From Rothia sp. (in: high G+C Gram-positive bacteria) (GTDB lineage: Bacteria > Actinomycetota > Actinomycetes > Actinomycetales > Micrococcaceae), in the NCBI RefSeq assembly GCF_030540545.1, contig NZ_JAUNVZ010000009.1, forward strand, positions 1 to 58,036: 58,036 bases of DNA, read 5' to 3'. This document shows positions 35,402 to 43,292 of this stretch, piece by piece. Under the pieces are notes generated by a model that saw only the letters and a list, made by a program, of their open reading frames with translations, was not told the DNA's origin and made no database searches. The stretch's first letter is position 1. Each line of letters opens with the position of its first letter. The position numbers were made by a program, and so were the translations under genes.

Positions 35402-36940
35402 ATGGACGCAACTACCTGGCAAGTTATAGCCCTGGCGATATACTTCGTCGCCATGATCGCTATCGGTCTGTGGGCCAATAGCAAGAACACCAGCCTGGAC
35501 GACTACGTGCTCGGTGGCCGTCAGCTCTCCCCCACTGTCGCCGCTCTCTCGGCGGGCGCCGCCGATATGTCCGGTTGGCTGCTAATGGGTCTGCCTGGCG
35601 CCGTCTACATTACGGGTCTGTCCGAGTCCTGGATTGCTATCGGCCTGACCATTGGCGCATGGTGCAACTGGAAGTTCATCGCCCCGCGTCTGCGTAGCTA
35701 CACCGAGGTCTCCGGTAACGCCGTGACCGTGCCCGTGTTCCTGAGCAACCGCCTGCGCGATAAGCGCAAGCTGCTGCGTATCTTCTCGGGTCTGATCATT
35801 CTGATCTTCTTCACCTTCTACGTCTCCTCCGGCATGGTTGCGGGCGGTAAGTTCTTCGAGTCTTCCTTCAACCAGGATTTCCACACCGGCATGCTGCTGG
35901 TTGCCGGTATTACCGTGTTCTACACCCTCTTCGGTGGCTTTATGGGTGCCTCCTACACCGATATGGTGCAGGGTATTTTGATGGTGACCGCTCTGCTGGC
36001 TGTGCCCGTGGTAGCACTGATCAACCTGGGCGATATGGGTAGCGTGACCGAGTCCATCGCTCACGCCAACCCCAACGCTATTAACCTCTTTGCAGCATCC
36101 GGCGGCATTGTAGGCATTATTTCCGCCGCCGCCTGGGGTCTGGGCTACTTCGGTCAGCCGCATATTATTGTCCGCTTTATGGCAATGCGCACCCCCAAGG
36201 ATGCAACCAGCGGCCGCCGCATCGGCATCTCCTGGATGCTGCTGACCGTGATCGGCGCAATCTCCACCGCCTTTGTGGGTATTGCCTACTTCGCTAAGCA
36301 CCCGGAGGTTTCCCTGACCGACGCTAAGAGCGCTGAGTCCGTCTTCCTGGATCTCTCCCAGCTTCTCTTCCACCCCTTTATTGCAGGTATGATTCTGGCG
36401 GCTGTGCTCGCGGCAATTATGTCCACTCTTTCTTCTCAGCTGGTTGTGTGCTCCTCGGCTCTGATTGAGGACCTCTACGGCGTGTTCTCCTCCCGCAAGC
36501 TGACCGCCAACCAGTCCCTGTGGCTGGGTCGTGCCGGTGTGGCTCTGGTGGCAATTGTTGCCGCAATCCTGGCGTGGAACCCCGATAGCTCCATTCTGCA
36601 GCTGGTGGCGTTCGCCTGGGCTGGTTTCGGTTCGGCGTTCGGCCCGACTGTGATTCTCTCCCTGTACTGGCGCAAGCTGACCCTGCAGGGTGCGCTCTCC
36701 TCCATGGTGGTGGGTGCCCTGGTGGCGTTCTTCTGGGGTCAGTCTAAGGAGCTGCACTCGGCTATGTACGAGATGGTTCCGGCGTTCTTCTCGGCGTTTG
36801 CTGTTGCTGTGATTGTTTCCCTGGCAACCTATAAGCCCAATGCTGAGATTGATGAAGAATTTTCCCTGGCTGTTGAACTGGCACGCACCGGTAAGACTCT
36901 GGATGATATCCAGGCTTCCGAGCCCGCGGCTGCTAAGTAG
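35402..36940 (+). CDS. putP: Sodium/proline symporter
   Basis: The 512-aa SSS-family transporter has about 13 TM helices. LDDYVLGGRQLSPTVAALSAGAADMSGWLLMGLPG in TM2-TM3 carries the Na+/proline site typical of PutP. GFGSAFGPTVILSLYW near 410 is also a PutP signature. It imports proline with Na+ for nutrition or osmoprotection. Start at 35402 chosen because of GGAAGGA. An upstream in-frame ATG at 35369 has no binding site. Confidence 0.94.
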   Translation: MDATTWQVIALAIYFVAMIAIGLWANSKNTSLDDYVLGGRQLSPTVAALSAGAADMSGWLLMGLPGAVYITGLSESWIAIGLTIGAWCNWKFIAPRLRSYTEVSGNAVTVPVFLSNRLRDKRKLLRIFSGLIILIFFTFYVSSGMVAGGKFFESSFNQDFHTGMLLVAGITVFYTLFGGFMGASYTDMVQGILMVTALLAVPVVALINLGDMGSVTESIAHANPNAINLFAASGGIVGIISAAAWGLGYFGQPHIIVRFMAMRTPKDATSGRRIGISWMLLTVIGAISTAFVGIAYFAKHPEVSLTDAKSAESVFLDLSQLLFHPFIAGMILAAVLAAIMSTLSSQLVVCSSALIEDLYGVFSSRKLTANQSLWLGRAGVALVAIVAAILAWNPDSSILQLVAFAWAGFGSAFGPTVILSLYWRKLTLQGALSSMVVGALVAFFWGQSKELHSAMYEMVPAFFSAFAVAVIVSLATYKPNAEIDEEFSLAVELARTGKTLDDIQASEPAAAK

Positions 36941-37008
36941 GCAGTACAGGAAGAATACGCACCGTATCTTTTATCTGTTGAGATACACTGCGTGAAAAGA
37001 TAGTGAGC

Positions 37009-37049
37009 ACCCCGCCCCGCGCATCGCTCAATGCGCGGGGCGGGGTTTT
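37009..37049 (+). terminator. Terminator of putP
   Basis: A 16-bp perfect stem ACCCCGCCCCGCGCAT / ATGCGCGGGGCGGGGT followed by TTTC. Confidence 0.9.
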
Positions 37050-37097
37050 CTATCTTTTCCTCCCCTATCCGCGCCGGGAGCCCGAAGAGCCCTGGTC

Positions 37098-37103
37098 TAG
37101 AAT
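37098..37103 (+). promoter_or_regulatory. Candidate -10 box of leaderless menB
   Basis: TAGAAT, then AGAACT, then ATG at 37110. No Shine-Dalgarno. Confidence 0.5.
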
Positions 37104-37109
37104 AGAACT

Positions 37110-38066
37110 ATGACTACTGCTAATCTGCCCGAAAAAGTCTCGGATATCTTCAACCCCCAGCACTGGCGCGTGGTGGAAGGTTTCGAGGACTTCACCGATA
37201 TCACCTACCACCGCCAGGTTGAGCGCAATGAAAACGGCGACATTGTGCGCGATTTGCCCTGCGTGCGTATCGCGTTTAACCGCCCCGAGGTGCGCAATGC
37301 ATTCCGCCCCGGCACCGTGGATGAGCTCTACCGCGCCATGGACCACGCGCGCATGACCAGCGATGTGGGCACCGTGCTGCTGACCGGCAACGGCCCCTCC
37401 CCCAAGGACGGTGGCTGGGCGTTCTGCTCCGGCGGCGACCAGCGTATTCGCGGCCGCGATGGCTACCGCTACGCCGAGGGTGAGACCGCAGAGTCCATTG
37501 ACCCGGCACGCGCGGGCCGCCTGCACATTCTGGAAGTGCAGCGCCTGATGCGCACCATGCCCAAGGTGGTTATTGCTCTGGTGTCCGGTTGGGCTGCCGG
37601 TGGCGGTCACTCCCTGCACGTGGTGGCGGATCTGACCATTGCCTCCGAGGAGTACGGTAAGTTCAAGCAGACCGATGCGACCGTGGGTTCTTTTGACGCC
37701 GGTTATGGTTCGGCTCTGCTAGCTCGCCAGGTGGGTCAGAAGTTCGCGCGCGAGATTTTCTTCCTCGCCAAGGAGTACGATGCTCAGCGCATGTACGAAA
37801 TGGGCGCCGTGAACGATGTTGTGCCCCATGAGCAGCTGGAAGAGAAGGGTCTGGAATACGCGGCTCATATTGCGCGCCAGTCCCCGCAGGCTATTCGTAT
37901 GCTCAAGTACGCTTTCAACCTGCCCGATGACGGTATGCTCGGTCAGCAGGTGTTTGCCGGTGAGGCGACTCGCATGGCGTATATGACCGATGAGGCTGTT
38001 GAGGGTCGCGATGCGTTCTTGCAGAAGCGTGACCCGGACTGGTCGGCATACCCCTACTATTTCTAA
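37110..38066 (+). CDS. menB: 1,4-Dihydroxy-2-naphthoyl-CoA synthase
   Basis: The 318-aa crotonase-fold enzyme closes the second ring of menaquinone. FCSGGDQRIRGRDGYRYAEG holds the oxyanion loop and active-site region. GWAAGGGHSLHVVADLTIAS and TVGSFDAGYGSALLARQVGQ (catalytic Asp/Tyr region) are diagnostic of MenB rather than other crotonases. It heads a menB-menE-menA run in the same direction. Probable leaderless start. Confidence 0.96.
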   Translation: MTTANLPEKVSDIFNPQHWRVVEGFEDFTDITYHRQVERNENGDIVRDLPCVRIAFNRPEVRNAFRPGTVDELYRAMDHARMTSDVGTVLLTGNGPSPKDGGWAFCSGGDQRIRGRDGYRYAEGETAESIDPARAGRLHILEVQRLMRTMPKVVIALVSGWAAGGGHSLHVVADLTIASEEYGKFKQTDATVGSFDAGYGSALLARQVGQKFAREIFFLAKEYDAQRMYEMGAVNDVVPHEQLEEKGLEYAAHIARQSPQAIRMLKYAFNLPDDGMLGQQVFAGEATRMAYMTDEAVEGRDAFLQKRDPDWSAYPYYF

Positions 38067-38091
38067 ACCCTTTGCGGTTGATAGCGCTGTG

Positions 38092-39378
38092 ATGAGTGAA
38101 CAGCTGATGAGTCTACCCTCGGGGTTGCGCCCTGTGCGCGCCCCGGGGGTTGATTCTCTGCGCCCTGATACGGTCCGTGTTTATGCTGATCGACCCGCCG
38201 ATATTCCGGCTATGCTGGCTGCTTTTGAGCGCTCTCTGAATAGTGCTGATAGGGATTATCCGGCGCTGGTGGTGGGCACCTCGGGTTCTACCGGCACACC
38301 GAAGCAGACTCTGCTGAGCGCCGGTGCTTTGGCGGCGAGCGCTAGTGCTACCGAAGGCTATTTTGCGGGTATTTCGGGGGTCTCTGCGAGCGTTTCGGGA
38401 GCGGCTCAGTGGTTGTTGGCTCTTCCGGCGCACTATGTGGCGGGGGCTCAGGTGCTGGCTCGTTCGGTGCTGGCGGGTACTTCCCCGGTGATTGCTGATT
38501 CGGTGACTCAAAACGTCAGTTTTAGCCCCACTGTTTTTCTCTCGGCTGCCCATGCTCTGAGCTCTTCCCGCACCTTTATATCTTTGGTGCCCACTCAGCT
38601 GCATAAGCTGCTGGAGGCTGCCGATAGCGACCCGACTCTGGGCTCTGAGATTCACGCTGCGCTGGGCTCTTTTACGGGTATTTTGCTCGGTGGTGCCCCT
38701 GCGAGTGCTGCTCTGCTGGCTCAGGCTTCTGAGTTGAGCCTGCCGGTGGTGACCACCTACGGTAGTGCTGAGAGTGCCGGTGGTTGTCTCTATGCTCGCT
38801 ACCCGAATGACTTAGAAGCGCTGCCGGGTGTGCAGCTGCGCTGTGTTCCGGAGGATTCTGCCCCCGAGGGTGCCGGTCGTATTTATCTGGGTGGGGATCA
38901 TATTGCCAGCGGCTATGTGGGCGATGAGCAGCGCACCGCTGAGCATTTCTTCGTGGATTCGCAGGGTACGCGCTGGTATCGAACGGATGATTACGGCGCT
39001 CTATCTACTCACGGACTGAGCGTGCTCGGTCGCAGTGACGATGTGATTATTTCCGGCGGGATTAAGATTTCAGCCTCCGCGGTGCGGCAGGCTCTTGAAG
39101 GGGCTCCGCAGGTGCGCGAGGCGTTTGTGGCGGGTGTGCCCGATGCCCGCTGGGGTAGCGCCGTGGTGGCCGCCTACACCAAGGTTGGAGCATCCGGCGC
39201 TTCTTCTACTGCGGAGCCCCTAGAACAGCATTTATCTCAGTTGTGCACGGAGCAATTGGGCGCGCACGCACGACCGAAACTACTTGTCGCCTTAGAGGAT
39301 TTCCCGGTGACCTCTACGGGTAAGCCGGATCGCGCAGCGCTGATTGGAATCCTCACCGAGCGTTATAGGGCGCAATAG
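38092..39378 (+). CDS. menE: o-Succinylbenzoate-CoA ligase
   Basis: A 428-aa adenylate-forming enzyme that activates o-succinylbenzoate. P-loop VVGTSGSTGTPKQTL near residue 60, A5-like TTYGSAESAGG, A7 YRTDDYGAL, A8 GRSDDVIISGGIKISASAV and catalytic Lys in PVTSTGKPDRAAL. It is shorter than typical MenE (about 480), as is usual in actinobacteria. It starts 25 bases after menB with no clear binding site. GTG at 38089 is an alternative start. Confidence 0.9.
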   Translation: MSEQLMSLPSGLRPVRAPGVDSLRPDTVRVYADRPADIPAMLAAFERSLNSADRDYPALVVGTSGSTGTPKQTLLSAGALAASASATEGYFAGISGVSASVSGAAQWLLALPAHYVAGAQVLARSVLAGTSPVIADSVTQNVSFSPTVFLSAAHALSSSRTFISLVPTQLHKLLEAADSDPTLGSEIHAALGSFTGILLGGAPASAALLAQASELSLPVVTTYGSAESAGGCLYARYPNDLEALPGVQLRCVPEDSAPEGAGRIYLGGDHIASGYVGDEQRTAEHFFVDSQGTRWYRTDDYGALSTHGLSVLGRSDDVIISGGIKISASAVRQALEGAPQVREAFVAGVPDARWGSAVVAAYTKVGASGASSTAEPLEQHLSQLCTEQLGAHARPKLLVALEDFPVTSTGKPDRAALIGILTERYRAQ

Positions 39379-39441
39379 GTATCCCTGCGCTTTAGGTATA
39401 GACTTAAAACTCTGATCTCACTCCCCTGTTGAAAGGACGCC

Positions 39442-40359
39442 GTGGCAACTCTAGGCCAATGGATTGAAGGCGCTCGTTTGCGCACCCTGCCCTTGGCGGT
39501 GGCTCCCGTGATTGCGGGTTCTGCTGCTGCCTATGAGCTGCACGCTTTTAAGCCGCTCTATGCGCTGCTGGCTGCGGCGGTGGCGTTTTTCTTGCAGGTG
39601 GGTGTTAATTACGCCAATGATTATTCGGACGGCATTAAGGGTACCGATGAGAATCGTGTGGGCCCGTTGCGCCTGGTGGGTTCGGGTGTGGCGTCCCCGC
39701 GTAGCGTGAAGTACGCGGCGTTTGGCTGTTTTGGTGCGGCTATGCTGGCTGGTTTGGTTCTGATTGCCCTGGCGAATCAGTGGTGGTTTATTCTAATTGG
39801 CGCTTCGAGCGTGTTTGCTGCCTGGGGTTATACGGGCGGTAAGCGACCCTATGGTTATATGGGCCTGGGCGATGTGTTTGTCTTTGTGTATTTTGGTTTG
39901 GTGGCGACTTTGGGCACCCAGTACACTCAGGCGAATACGCTGAGCCTGCTGGGTTGGGTGAGTGCTATTGCTATTGGTTTAATGTCCTGTGCGCTGCTGA
40001 TGGCTAATAATGTGCGTGATATTCCCACGGATATTGAGGCGGGTAAGCTGACGTTAGCGGTGCGTTTGGGTGAGCGTAATGCGCGCCTGGTCTACATTGC
40101 GGAGATGGCTGTGGCTCTGGCACTGACTTTGCTTCTACTGCCGAGCAATGTGTGGTTTGCTCTGGTGTTTGTGCTGATTGGGCCGACCGTTCATTCCTGT
40201 GTGACGGTGTGGTACGGTACGGGTCGTGAGCTGATTCCCGTATTGAAGCAGGCGGGTATTGTGACTCTGGCGTATTCGCTGATTATTGCTGTGGCGGTGT
40301 GGCTGGGTCGTTTTGATTTGTTTGCTGCGGTGATCTCTCCGGTGTTTACCGGTTATTAG
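39442..40359 (+). CDS. menA: 1,4-Dihydroxy-2-naphthoate polyprenyltransferase
   Basis: The 305-aa UbiA-family membrane prenyltransferase joins the polyprenyl tail to DHNA. First Asp-rich motif NYANDYSDGIKGTD near residue 55, second region NNVRDIPTDIEAGK near 190. About eight to nine TM helices. GTG start with GAAAGGA 5 bases upstream. The prenyl donor would come from the synthase at 22469-23527. Confidence 0.95.
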   Translation: MATLGQWIEGARLRTLPLAVAPVIAGSAAAYELHAFKPLYALLAAAVAFFLQVGVNYANDYSDGIKGTDENRVGPLRLVGSGVASPRSVKYAAFGCFGAAMLAGLVLIALANQWWFILIGASSVFAAWGYTGGKRPYGYMGLGDVFVFVYFGLVATLGTQYTQANTLSLLGWVSAIAIGLMSCALLMANNVRDIPTDIEAGKLTLAVRLGERNARLVYIAEMAVALALTLLLLPSNVWFALVFVLIGPTVHSCVTVWYGTGRELIPVLKQAGIVTLAYSLIIAVAVWLGRFDLFAAVISPVFTGY

Positions 40360-40528
40360 GATTGAGTCCCTGGTGGGGCTGTGCCCGGTGTCTTCTGTGT
40401 GGAGGCGCCGGGCTTTTCTGTACTCATATCTCTGTGCTTATCTGTCTGGTGTGGAGGGACTGTGTGCTCTGGAGGGACGGTGCGCGTTGCTCAGGTCTGT
40501 GGTGCATGGTGTGTGTCATACTGGGGGT

Positions 40529-40969
40529 ATGATTCGTGCGCTTGTGATGATTTTGCCGCCTCTGTTGGCGATTGGTTTTGCTGTGTATGCGTTGATTGAT
40601 GCTGCGCGGTCGGATGCTGAGCGTATACGTAATTTGCCGAAGGGCGCGTGGATTTCGCTGATTGTACTGTTTAATGTGGTGGGTTCTGCGGCGTGGTTTA
40701 TTGCTGGTCGTCCGAAGGGTCAGAGTGTACCGAAGCCAAGTGATGTGCTCAGACGTGAGCCGGAGCTTCCTGCGCGCGGTGCCGCCCCGGACGATGATGA
40801 GGAGTACCTGCGCTGGCTCGAGCAGCAGGCAAAGCGCAAGCGCGACTCTTCTGTATCTGACTCTCAATCGTCTACTTCTAAATCCTCATCCAATGATTCT
40901 AAAACCCCTACCAATGAGGAAAATCAAGAATCTTCAGAAGACAATCCTGAGAATCCAACTTCACCATAA
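40529..40969 (+). CDS. Short PLDc_N-domain membrane protein
   Basis: The 146-aa protein has two N-terminal TM helices (about 1-22 and 38-58) matching the phospholipase D-nuclease N-terminal (PLDc_N) pattern: AVYALIDAARSDAERIRNLPKGAWI, VGSAAWFIAGRP. A helical segment DEEYLRWLEQQAKRK follows, then a Ser/Asn/Glu-rich tail. The last ~40 codons are markedly A/T-rich, continuous with the island that follows. A CATACT box lies 6 bases before the ATG. An in-frame extension to 40373 lacks support. Confidence 0.75.
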   Translation: MIRALVMILPPLLAIGFAVYALIDAARSDAERIRNLPKGAWISLIVLFNVVGSAAWFIAGRPKGQSVPKPSDVLRREPELPARGAAPDDDEEYLRWLEQQAKRKRDSSVSDSQSSTSKSSSNDSKTPTNEENQESSEDNPENPTSP

Positions 40970-41062
40970 ATCAATTCTAGAGTCTTGCATCAAATATTAT
41001 GCAAAAATATCATAAATATTAAACTTAATTAAAAGAATAAAATTGATCAACACTAGGAAGTT
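40970..41062 (+). promoter_or_regulatory. A+T-rich promoter region of island
   Basis: Very A/T-rich, with imperfect inverted AATATT/ATAAATATT segments and an AGGAAG ribosome binding site at 41055-41060. Its composition differs sharply from the rest of the window. Confidence 0.45.
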
Positions 41063-41179
41063 ATGCTAAATTTATTTAATTTTATCAAAAGCACCTGGGA
41101 AACAATCGGGGGCGGTTATCTCCTTGTTGCCCCGTTCGCTCCACTGATTATCCAATTACTAAAAAAATGGCTTTTTTGA
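41063..41179 (+). CDS. 38-aa hydrophobic peptide (unrecognised)
   Basis: The peptide starts MLNLFNFIKSTWETIGGG, continues with a hydrophobic helix (YLLVAPFAPLIIQLL, about 19-33) and ends KKWLF. AGGAAG is placed 2 bases before the ATG. The stop is one base before the start of the 276-aa membrane-protein gene, so the two are probably cotranslated. Size and amphipathic-hydrophobic pattern resemble small membrane toxins, holin-like peptides or leaderless bacteriocins. None of these is shown by a motif. Codon use is A/T-rich. Confidence 0.55.
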   Translation: MLNLFNFIKSTWETIGGGYLLVAPFAPLIIQLLKKWLF

Positions 41180-41180
41180 T

Positions 41181-42011
41181 ATGTATGAGGACCTGAAAAT
41201 AAACAAAATAGAAAAGTCAATGAAAAATAGTGATATATACCTTCAGCGATTCAAGGAATATAAAGATATTGAAATTCTCAATCAGGTAGACAAAGATTAT
41301 TACGAGTATCCACTATCGTGGGAGAGGCGTGTTTTTGAGAAGCAGTTTGACCCAGCAATAACCAAACTTCTTTTAAAGCTAGACCTTCGCCGTGTAGCCC
41401 TCGACAAAAAAGCCAGCTCCAGCTCTATTTCAACACCATATTCCGCGCTCACAATCATCTTATCAATTGTAATAATTTTTATATTTATAGCAATCTTCAT
41501 ATTCTTTATACTAGCATTATACGTAGCAGTGTACACATACTTCAAAGAACAGCAAATCCTTGATGGCATCACACTATCGGTAATATCAATACTATATATA
41601 TACACAATCGGCGTACTCTTTTTTATAGTATACCCTAATCTATTCCTCGTCGACCGAAAGTTCATTGACGCTTATATTATCGTCAAGTCAATTGAAGACG
41701 GATATATAGACGCAAAGGGTCTTGAAGATCTAAACACTCCAGACAAAATAACTGATCGCCTAAGAGACCTTTGGTCATACTCTTGGACGAAGGAGTTTTA
41801 TGAAACTCCAAAATTTCCTTCCGGATTCCATGGATTCATTAAAAAACAGAAATTTAAAATTGCATTATATTCACCCCTAGGTAAGATGTATATTACAAAA
41901 TACAATAAGAAACATGGTACAGCCTATGGCGTTATATATACCCGAGGCTTAGCAGCTGATTCTCCGCAGAATTGCACGTCTCCGGATACCTCTCAAAATT
42001 CCTCGCATTAG
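41181..42011 (+). CDS. Two-TM protein of unknown function in A+T-rich island
   Basis: I do not recognise this 276-aa protein. A charged cytoplasmic-type N-terminus (1-88) is followed by two strong TM helices (about 90-115 and 128-153) and a ~120-residue soluble C-terminal region with WSYSWTKEFYETP. A/T content and codons (ATA, AAA, TTA) differ strongly from neighbours, indicating transfer. The last ~25 residues (RGLAADSPQNCTSPDTSQNSSH) revert to host-like composition, so the true C-terminus may have been lost and replaced by flanking sequence. It is coupled to the 38-aa gene. Confidence 0.65.
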   Translation: MYEDLKINKIEKSMKNSDIYLQRFKEYKDIEILNQVDKDYYEYPLSWERRVFEKQFDPAITKLLLKLDLRRVALDKKASSSSISTPYSALTIILSIVIIFIFIAIFIFFILALYVAVYTYFKEQQILDGITLSVISILYIYTIGVLFFIVYPNLFLVDRKFIDAYIIVKSIEDGYIDAKGLEDLNTPDKITDRLRDLWSYSWTKEFYETPKFPSGFHGFIKKQKFKIALYSPLGKMYITKYNKKHGTAYGVIYTRGLAADSPQNCTSPDTSQNSSH

Positions 42012-42064
42012 CTGTCCACTGCCTAGCCTCCTGGCAAGGTCATCTTTATAGATTAAAAGTAAAG

Positions 42065-42106
42065 GCGTGGTGGAGGGATACAAAGCCTTGCGTCCCTCCA
42101 CCACGC
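42065..42106. terminator. Bidirectional terminator after island
   Basis: A 14-bp perfect stem GCGTGGTGGAGGGA / TCCCTCCACCACGC between converging genes. Confidence 0.8.
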
Positions 42107-42124
42107 TTATATGTAGTTCTAGTT

Positions 42125-42805
42125 TTAGCTACCCGGCAGCTGGATAACGCCGCCGTACAGGGGTGCGGCAGGCTCGGCATAGCCGCTCACACGCGGGGGC
42201 GCATCGCTATCCAGATCATCAAAAGTCAGCGAGGTAATAGACGCCAAATTGCACTGGCGCTTACGCGGATCATGCTGCAACATGCGACCCTCAAGCCCCA
42301 GACGAGTAATCCAAATCGGCAACTGGTGCGAAACAATAATCGCTTCCGCGCCCTCGCCACCCTTCTCATAGGCGGTGCGAGCAGCATCCTTAATAGCCTT
42401 CGCCATACGATCAATCTGATCCGTATACGACTCACCCCAGGACGGACGCATAGGGTTATAGAGCTTCAGCCAATGCTTCGGGTTGCTCAGCAGCTCCTTC
42501 GCGTTCACATGCAAACCCTCAAAATAGTTATCAGCCTCAATCACACGCTCATCAGGTACAGCCGTCAAACCCAGCAGCTCCTCAATCGGGGCAGCCGACT
42601 CACGAGTACGAGTCAACGGCGAGCACACCAGGTGCACAATATTGGCACCCGACTGTGCGCGGCGTTCAAACCCCTGGGCGCTCAAACGCACCATCTGCTG
42701 ACCCTTATCAGAGAGGTGATAATTCGGCAGACGACCATACACAATACGCTCGGGGTTATGCACCTCGCCGTGACGCATCAAATGAACTGTAACAGACTTA
42801 GACAT
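42125..42805 (-). CDS. Histidine phosphatase (phosphoglycerate mutase-like) family protein
   Basis: The 226-aa protein has the RHG motif VHLMRHGEVHNPERI at residues 7-20. The second catalytic His is in AIIVSHQLPIWI near 160. LSDKGQQMVRLSAQG and CSPLTRTRESAAPIEE are family features. Substrate is unspecified; it is not a full glycolytic mutase. Start at 42805 sits 6 bases after TACACT, a leaderless pattern. The longer frame to 42949 crosses the bS22 terminator. Confidence 0.9.
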   Translation of the reverse strand: MSKSVTVHLMRHGEVHNPERIVYGRLPNYHLSDKGQQMVRLSAQGFERRAQSGANIVHLVCSPLTRTRESAAPIEELLGLTAVPDERVIEADNYFEGLHVNAKELLSNPKHWLKLYNPMRPSWGESYTDQIDRMAKAIKDAARTAYEKGGEGAEAIIVSHQLPIWITRLGLEGRMLQHDPRKRQCNLASITSLTFDDLDSDAPPRVSGYAEPAAPLYGGVIQLPGS

Positions 42806-42811
42806 ACACCT

Positions 42812-42817
42812 AGTGTA
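42812..42817 (-). promoter_or_regulatory. Candidate -10 box of leaderless phosphatase gene
   Basis: TACACT on the minus strand, 6 bases before ATG. Confidence 0.45.
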
Positions 42818-42941
42818 CCGGCAAAAGCCCGCGGCAGGCGCCCGCAGACTCGCCGTATACGGTCCGCCGTGCAGCCGGCAAAGATACACCATCCTAGTCT
42901 GGCAGAACCGCACCCGGGCGCCGTTACCCGGGTACCAAAAA

Positions 42942-42965
42942 CCCCGCATCGAAAAGGATGCGGGG
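42942..42965 (-). terminator. Terminator of bS22 gene
   Basis: A 9-bp stem CCCCGCATC / GATGCGGGG followed on the minus strand by TTTTTGG. Confidence 0.88.
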
Positions 42966-42982
42966 ATCTTAGCGAAGTCTAT

Positions 42983-43081
42983 TTACTTCTTGTTGCGGCG
43001 CTGGTGGCGAGTCTTACGAAGCAGCTTGCGGTGCTTCTTCTTGGACATACGCTTGCGGCGCTTCTTAATAACGGAACCCAT
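42983..43081 (-). CDS. Ribosomal protein bS22 (AURKAIP1/COX24-domain)
   Basis: The 32-aa highly basic protein begins [20 protein letters not shown] and ends [10 protein letters not shown]-like ([11 protein letters not shown]). It matches the small actinobacterial protein seen bound in mycobacterial 30S subunits and named bS22. GAGGAAA lies 4 bases before the ATG, and a T-tailed terminator lies downstream. The 18-bp palindrome at 43141-43158 lies in its upstream region. Confidence 0.93.
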   Translation of the reverse strand: MGSVIKKRRKRMSKKKHRKLLRKTRHQRRNKK

Positions 43082-43140
43082 AGGATTTCCTCACTTTACT
43101 AGTCCCGGCCGGGCAAAAGCCACGGTTAGCTACCCGGGGT

Positions 43141-43158
43141 GTTTATACCGGTATAAAC
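43141..43158. promoter_or_regulatory. 18-bp perfect palindrome upstream of bS22
   Basis: GTTTATACCGGTATAAAC is self-complementary over all 18 bases and lies 60 bases before the bS22 start. It is a plausible dimeric regulator site or overlapping promoter element. No regulator is assigned. Confidence 0.5.
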
Positions 43159-43292
43159 GCTCAGAAGCAATCTGGGCACAGCTGTACCCAAGCGCTTTGA
43201 AACGCTACCTATCTAGAGTACAAGCAAACGGGTCTAAAACTCCATTCCAGAGCGCAGAAAACCCAAAATTTGCGAGGATTATCTCCACAACC

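Noticed and set aside
35582-36757. 391-codon open frame opposite putP
   Set aside because: PutP on the other strand is unambiguous; this frame is a codon-bias shadow.
40970-42011. A+T-rich island as prophage or insertion sequence
   Set aside because: No integrase, transposase, terminal inverted repeat or target duplication was seen.
41972-43102. 376-codon plus-strand frame across the phosphatase and bS22 genes
   Set aside because: It crosses two terminators and is antisense to two recognised genes.
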